Below are positions 46,783 to 51,785 of a DNA stretch of 51,785 nucleotides, piece after piece. The translations under genes and the position numbers were made by a program. The stretch comes from Priapulus caudatus (Eukaryota > Priapulida > Priapulimorpha > Priapulimorphida > Priapulidae), in assembly GCF_000485595.1 (NCBI RefSeq), contig NW_014577079.1, forward strand, positions 882,382 through 934,166, given 5' to 3'. The notes beneath the pieces were generated by a model that saw only the letters and a program-made list of their open reading frames with translations, ran no database searches and was not told the origin of the DNA. Positions within the stretch are counted from its first letter, which is position 1, and each line of letters starts with the position of its first letter.

Positions 46783-49700
46783 GTACGTAGTATATTAATG
46801 TTTTGGATGAGCATGTGCATTCTTGTGAATCGCGCTGATAATAGAGCATAATAGAGGTGTTATTATTAGTAGTAACATAACCAAAAGAATTATCTGCTTA
46901 TTATTCATTTACTTTCTGGTAACAATAACAGTGCTAGGCATGAATTACCCTGGAAAACTTGGAATATAATGATTAATTATGAAGTAAACTTGGATACTAG
47001 TGAATAATTAGTGATCATGGTAAGCCTTTTTATTTGATCATGGTACGATTTTTATCTAATGCACAATAGTACATTCATTTTCATCTACCGATGTAGATGT
47101 AGAAATTTATTTTCGAGTGCGAGTCTGCTATTATTACAAAGCGTGGATTTTAGGATGAGAACTTACGATCGTTTACATCATTACTAACGACAACATTTAT
47201 GGAATATATGGTAAGAATTAATTTTTGAAAGCTTCCCATGTAGATAAAGAGAGAGAGGGTGAGTAGACATAAGCGAAGAGGCAAGGAGAGAGAGGAGATG
47301 AGAAACAGACAGACACACATAGAGCGAGACAGAGACAGAGGAACAGAGATAAGAGCCTGAAAGAGAGAGGAGGGAGGCGCGTGAGAGCGAGCGACGAGCG
47401 TTAACAGATTATTTTATCTATTGAATAATACGGTAAAAATTTAATGAAATTAAAAGATTCAATAAAAGGTTCAATGCAATTAACTACCCACTAGTCTCAA
47501 TTGGCACCGAGGTGCAGCTTGACCACTTGCTTTGGAAATCTTTCTGTTTTTTTATTACGTTGGGAAATCAAGTTTGCTGTAGAAACGGTAGCTACGGTAA
47601 ATGCGTATCTACACAATTAACGCAACGTCACGTCAAGTTATCGTATAAATCTAGATGCTATGAAGGACCTGTTCGTGTTAATGCTACGCAAATGGCACAA
47701 CGCGAAAAAACTCGATTCGTGAATTCTATCATGCATTGCATCTCTTAACTGCGAGGGTTATACTTATATGTAGACTCTTTTTAATTGTTTAAACCAGTTC
47801 CCCTAATACCGTTTGCGTACGTAGAGTTGGCTCTGGGTAACGACGATGGGGAAGTCTAGGGATATAGCTAGTGGTCATTATGAGAATGTCAGCATATGCA
47901 AGCGAAAGTCAACTTAAGCGGAAAAGTAAATATTAGACATTTTCAACGAAACAATGTAATGATAAAATGTGTGCGCAAGGTTTAGATAGCGAGAGTGTAA
48001 CTAGCTATACAAGCACTTCTAACGAGTAATCGTGCTGCTTCAACCTTAATCCGTTAACCGCGTAGTATATATATATACCACCTAAAACATATGCCGAACT
48101 CACTTATTGACGGCTTTATCTTTGGTGTCTGAAAGGCGCATATAGACGTAATTTAGGAACATCCGAGGAAGAATAAGACTACTCGTGGCCAAAATGAAGA
48201 CGCTCTCGCGCGGATGTGCGCGCGCGAATCCACGCTGTGCTACATTTCAAACACAACGACGTCGAAATTAGCGTTATTGGCGACGAAAATCTCATAGAAT
48301 TGGCAAGATGTTCATACAATTAGTTCGAAGGCCGACTAACGACAGCGAGGCGGAGTAGAATGAGTGAGATAAAATCAATACGCGCACACGGAATCACGCA
48401 AATTTGCTCTCCGTTAAATATCATGCGCACAGCGGGAGCTCCCTGGAGACAGAGTTTTAGGATATCATCGACTAAATTCAATGCCGTCTAGAGTTGGCTT
48501 TAGTTACGCCCTAGATTTTTGACACATTTGTGTGAGCAGTAAAAACAGCCGTTCGCGAATACGGTTACTAGACAGTAGCGAATTACGCTGCGCGTGCAAT
48601 CCTGCCTAAGCTTCCAGATATTTCGTGAGTGTCCGTGCAGAAACTGGGACCGGTTTAGAGGCCTTCCAATAGTTTAAGAAATCAAAATTTATGAATTCAT
48701 GCACAATTCGGTATACGGAGTTATGAATTCGGATATCGGAAATGGGAATTATGAATTTGGCATTTCGAAATAAGCAATTTTATCAGACCATGCAACTTGG
48801 TCGTTCTATAACATGTTGATGATACATATAACATGTGATATTAGATGGAGATAGCACATAGAGAAGGACATAGCTAATTAGCAGGTAAAATCAGCTAAGC
48901 AGCGTATCTATCTCGCACAGTGTGCTTCAATGTATTATATTGAGGGTGACGAATCGCAGTACAACATGCAGAGAAGCTTTAATTAACTAGACTGCTAGGT
49001 GTTGCTTACTAACGTGGTCGATACACATCAAGTCCGCGCCCGCGGACAGCGTCTAACATCTACTACACCATTGTCTTTAGTAGTATAGATCCACGTACCC
49101 CATTACTCAACACAAAGCGTCAGGCGCGGTAGAACGATAGATAGTGGTCGAATACGAAAAAAATAACGTAAAAAGCGCAGTGTCAACCGTATATATTGCG
49201 TTTAATATCATTATTACCGCTGCCAAGGGATTGGCAGGAGGTTATGTTTTCATCGGCGTGTGTTTGTTGGTTTGCGGGTTTGTGTACAGCCTAACTGAAA
49301 AAGTTATGGACGGATTGTCATAAAATTTTCAGGATAGGTCAGAAATGGGCTAGCTACTTAGAATTGATGAGATTTTGGTGGTGATCCGGATCCAATTAAT
49401 TAATTAATTAATAACATTTTCAGGATAGGTCGGAAATTGGGTAACTTAGAATTGATGAGATTTTGGTGGTGATCCGGATCCAATTAATTAATTAATTAAT
49501 AACATTTTCAGGATAGGTCAGAAATGCGGTAACTTAGAATTGATTACATTTTGATGGTGATCCGGATCCAATTAATTAATTCATAAAATTTTCAAGATAG
49601 GTCAGAAATGGGCTAACTTAGAATTGATGACATTTTGGTGGTGATCCGGATCCAATTAATTATTTAATTAATTACTTAATTAATTAAATTTTTCACAGTG

Positions 49701-49793
49701 ACAGAATTCAGCTGCCTTGGCGGAGGTCTGCGCTCTCTGAGTGCTCTAGTTATTATTATTATTATTATTATTATTATCATCATCACCATTATT

Positions 49794-49826
<33 letters not shown>

Positions 49827-50343
49827 GTCATCATCACCGCCACAACCACCATCATTATGATCATCATCGCCGTCGTCGTCGTCGTTGTCGTCGCTGTTGT
49901 TTTTATCATATACTACTTATATTATATGATTATGCTCGCTGTGCTTTATATTACTATGGCCATGTCACTTATATAATGATTATATCTACTATCATAGCCG
50001 ATCCCATCGCGTACCGTCTCATACAACAATTATATTAATAAAAATATAATTGCATTGAACTGATGCACAGTATATGCAAAAAATCGTAGTCATGTCGGTA
50101 GGACTGGGCAACACCGTATAGGACGCACCTCAGGAATCAACTGAGTCTGTGCGTAACAAGGCTGTGTTAACGAGTTACGTGAACAAACGAGGACAGAAGT
50201 TCGTGTTTGTTCGCAGCTACGCCACTGCCTGATACTACTGGCCGTTGCCATCGCCAGCAGCGTCGCCGTCGTGCCCTTTGACCCCTACCATCATCACGTC
50301 GCCGTCTCCACGAATCCGTCTCCGTATTATCGCTACCACGCAG
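46780..50343 (+). CDS. Predicted secreted His/Tyr-rich protein, first two exons (incomplete)
   Basis: Exon 2 (50217-50343) lies between a TTTGTTCGCAG acceptor and a GTACGC donor. It reads LRHCLILLAVAIASSVAVV, then PFDPYHHHVAV and NPSPYYRYHA. The hydrophobic run followed by small residues is a textbook signal peptide, and the His/Tyr/Pro-rich part after it suggests an extracellular structural or metal-binding protein. Its codons are GC-ending, unlike the surrounding AT-rich DNA. The only good start found is ATG at 46780-46782, directly followed by a GTACGT donor and 80 bases downstream of a TATA box. It is phase 0, as exon 2 requires, so the intron would be 3.4 kb. The exon 1 to exon 2 link is inferred. 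Later exons (phase 1 entry) were not recognised before the window ends. No family could be named. Confidence 0.5.
49217..49749. mobile_element. CCTCCGCC-family dispersed element, copy B (four internal units)
   Basis: CCGCTGCCAAGG ... CTTGGCGGAGGTCTG ... CTCTAG, flanked by TTA on both sides. It has four of the GGTGGTGATCCGGATCC units where copy A has two. Located in the long intron of the secreted-protein gene. Confidence 0.8.
49750..49900. repeat. (TTA/TCA/TCG)n trinucleotide microsatellite
   Basis: A TTA run grades into TCA and then GTC triplets. Frames on both strands read poly-Ile, poly-Met or poly-Val and are artefacts. Confidence 0.95.
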
Positions 50344-51785
50344 GTACGCATCTTCGTCACATTTTCACGCGGAATATAGATTTGTAAAAAAAAATACACA
50401 GAGCGTAAGTATACCCAGCGTTTCTTTAGCATATCTTTAACCGTCTACCTGGTAAAAATGTGTGTTTAGCGTAGCCTACATGTAGTTAAAAGGTTAAAAC
50501 ATCCTAGCGATTTTTTCAGAAACCAAAACTGTTCCAGATTCGCATAAAAAATTACTTACCATAGCAAATGTAGAGAGTCGTAATTAAGTGTTCGCATACA
50601 CCGAACAGTAAAATATATGTATAATGGAGAACATTAACTATAACGAGATGAGAAAAAAAATCACATCATTTTTTATTTCGTGATTGCGGTTTTGTCGAAA
50701 AAACGAGATTTTCAAAAAAGCGACATAGTCACTCGAGCTCTACGGCCGTCCGTAACAGATCCGACACTAGACGTGCCATTTGTCCATCTCAGAGCAGCAA
50801 GAGCGACAGCGAAATGCAAGATGATTACGTCTGAAAAGACGCCATTGTCGTATCGTTGCCCGTCCCGACACTTAATTTTCTCTCGTCTACTGTTGCCTAA
50901 TATCCATCGGCGCGTGTTTTGCCACAACCTTTTAGCGAGTTATATCGCCGGGAATTTCCTGAAATTGGAGTGAGAGTTGCGGTCTGAGTAACGCGGTAAC
51001 TGTCGCTCCGGGGTTGCCGAGATGTACGCGGAGATACTGAAGACGCGCGTGCGATACCGGCTGCAATAATGCACACAACGAGAGATTATTATATAGTCCA
51101 GTTCACACGCGTGCGATGGTAGATTTTATGGCAGGCGCTATAAATACATTAAATGCGCCAGCTGACATTTAGTTGAGGCTGCGCTGCATTCGTCCTTTCC
51201 ATAAAATAATCTGCAAGAGAGTAAGTCTGTATACGCGCCACGAGTAATGTTGTCGGAAAGGAGATTATACTGCGACTACAATTAGGAATATGCTATAGCC
51301 GTAAAAACGACTGTCAGCGATGTCACAAAGGTATTATAGCATTGCGGCAAATGTATGAACACTGGAACTTGGGCAAAGGATCAATGATTGCATAAAAGAT
51401 GTCTACCTTTACGGATGTTTGTTTTGATACGCCATCAGATATAATGTTTCGCACAAATTAGCACGGATTTATTTACTGTGTAATCAAGTTTCGACTTTCT
51501 TAAGGAATAAAAGGTTAGGATTACGAATAAAACTACGAGTAGGCCTAATCACCGTTCTGAAAACGACCTCAATGATTGTAATTAACAACAATAAATTTCC
51601 TGCTGTGTAAATGTACCTCGAGTAGCGATTATGATGAAGAATTCTACTTTTTTCAATTTATCTAACGCGTGAAGCAAAGCAAATGTTTCAACCTTCACAG
51701 GAGCCTCATGCAACCCCATGATTTTTTGCATTGGGTGTTCTGAGTTCAGAGTAGTTTCCGTCTTGTGTTCTAGCGCACGATTCCT
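50344..51785. other. Presumed intron; no further exon recognised
   Basis: After the GTACGC donor at 50344 no exon continuing the His/Tyr-rich protein in phase 1 could be picked out. Open frames on both strands at 50680-50973 show no motif. Confidence 0.4.

Noticed and set aside
47512-47748. 78-codon Cys-containing frame in the long intron of the secreted-protein gene
   Set aside because: The weak hydrophobic start and scattered Cys residues are not convincing, and there is no promoter or splice support.
50680-50973. Open frames on both strands near the right edge
   Set aside because: Neither continues the secreted-protein exon in phase with an acceptor, and no motif was seen.

Overview
This is nuclear DNA of an intron-rich, repeat-laden animal. 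The host is probably a marine invertebrate rather than a vertebrate or insect. Protein-coding exons are small, separated by introns of 0.2-4 kb, and carry GT..AG borders. The window contains CENP-K, a CCAN kinetochore protein reported absent from insects, and several tracts of TTAGGG-type telomeric sequence. Repeats such as the AGCTCACCTTGACATCGTC and CCTCCGCC families resemble those of sponges, molluscs and non-vertebrate deuterostomes. I cannot fix the phylum. No bacterial, viral or organellar genes were seen.

Four genes can be supported. (1) HBP1 lies on the minus strand (18908 down to about 6766, 13 exons). It encodes an AXH plus HMG-box transcription factor, here with two N-terminal zinc fingers that vertebrate HBP1 lacks, and with a duplicated HMG exon. 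(2) CENPK lies on the plus strand (23123-27304, 7 coding exons) and looks complete at about 277 residues. (3) RPAP3 lies on the minus strand (41364 down to 29649, 10 coding exons). It is an R2TP co-chaperone adaptor of about 524 residues with one TPR domain instead of the two of vertebrates. (4) A plus-strand gene starts at a TATA box at 46694. Its second exon (50217-50343) encodes a signal peptide followed by a His/Tyr-rich stretch, and it is not finished within the window. HBP1 and CENPK are divergent; CENPK and RPAP3 are convergent. The genes do not form a shared pathway.

Most of the remaining sequence is mobile or low-complexity DNA. It includes TTAA-flanked MITEs of three families, CAGGG-ended elements with 5-6 bp target duplications, an hAT-like element with an 8 bp duplication, a pogo-like element, a Harbinger-like element, a retroposon with a 12 bp duplication, a LINE remnant and very large fold-back palindromes. 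Several are nested cleanly enough to read the order of insertion.

Region by region: 1-300 CT microsatellite; 300-6765 no gene apart from a MITE and the probable HBP1 3' UTR; 6766-18908 HBP1 and its intronic repeats; 18909-23118 LINE remnant and palindromes; 23119-27304 CENPK; 27305-29648 repeats between convergent genes; 29649-41364 RPAP3 with large intronic transposons; 41365-46693 a GGA/TCC fold-back and a 10-N assembly gap; 46694-51785 the secreted-protein gene. All exon borders were read by eye from splice signals, reading phase and remembered family sequences. No search was run.
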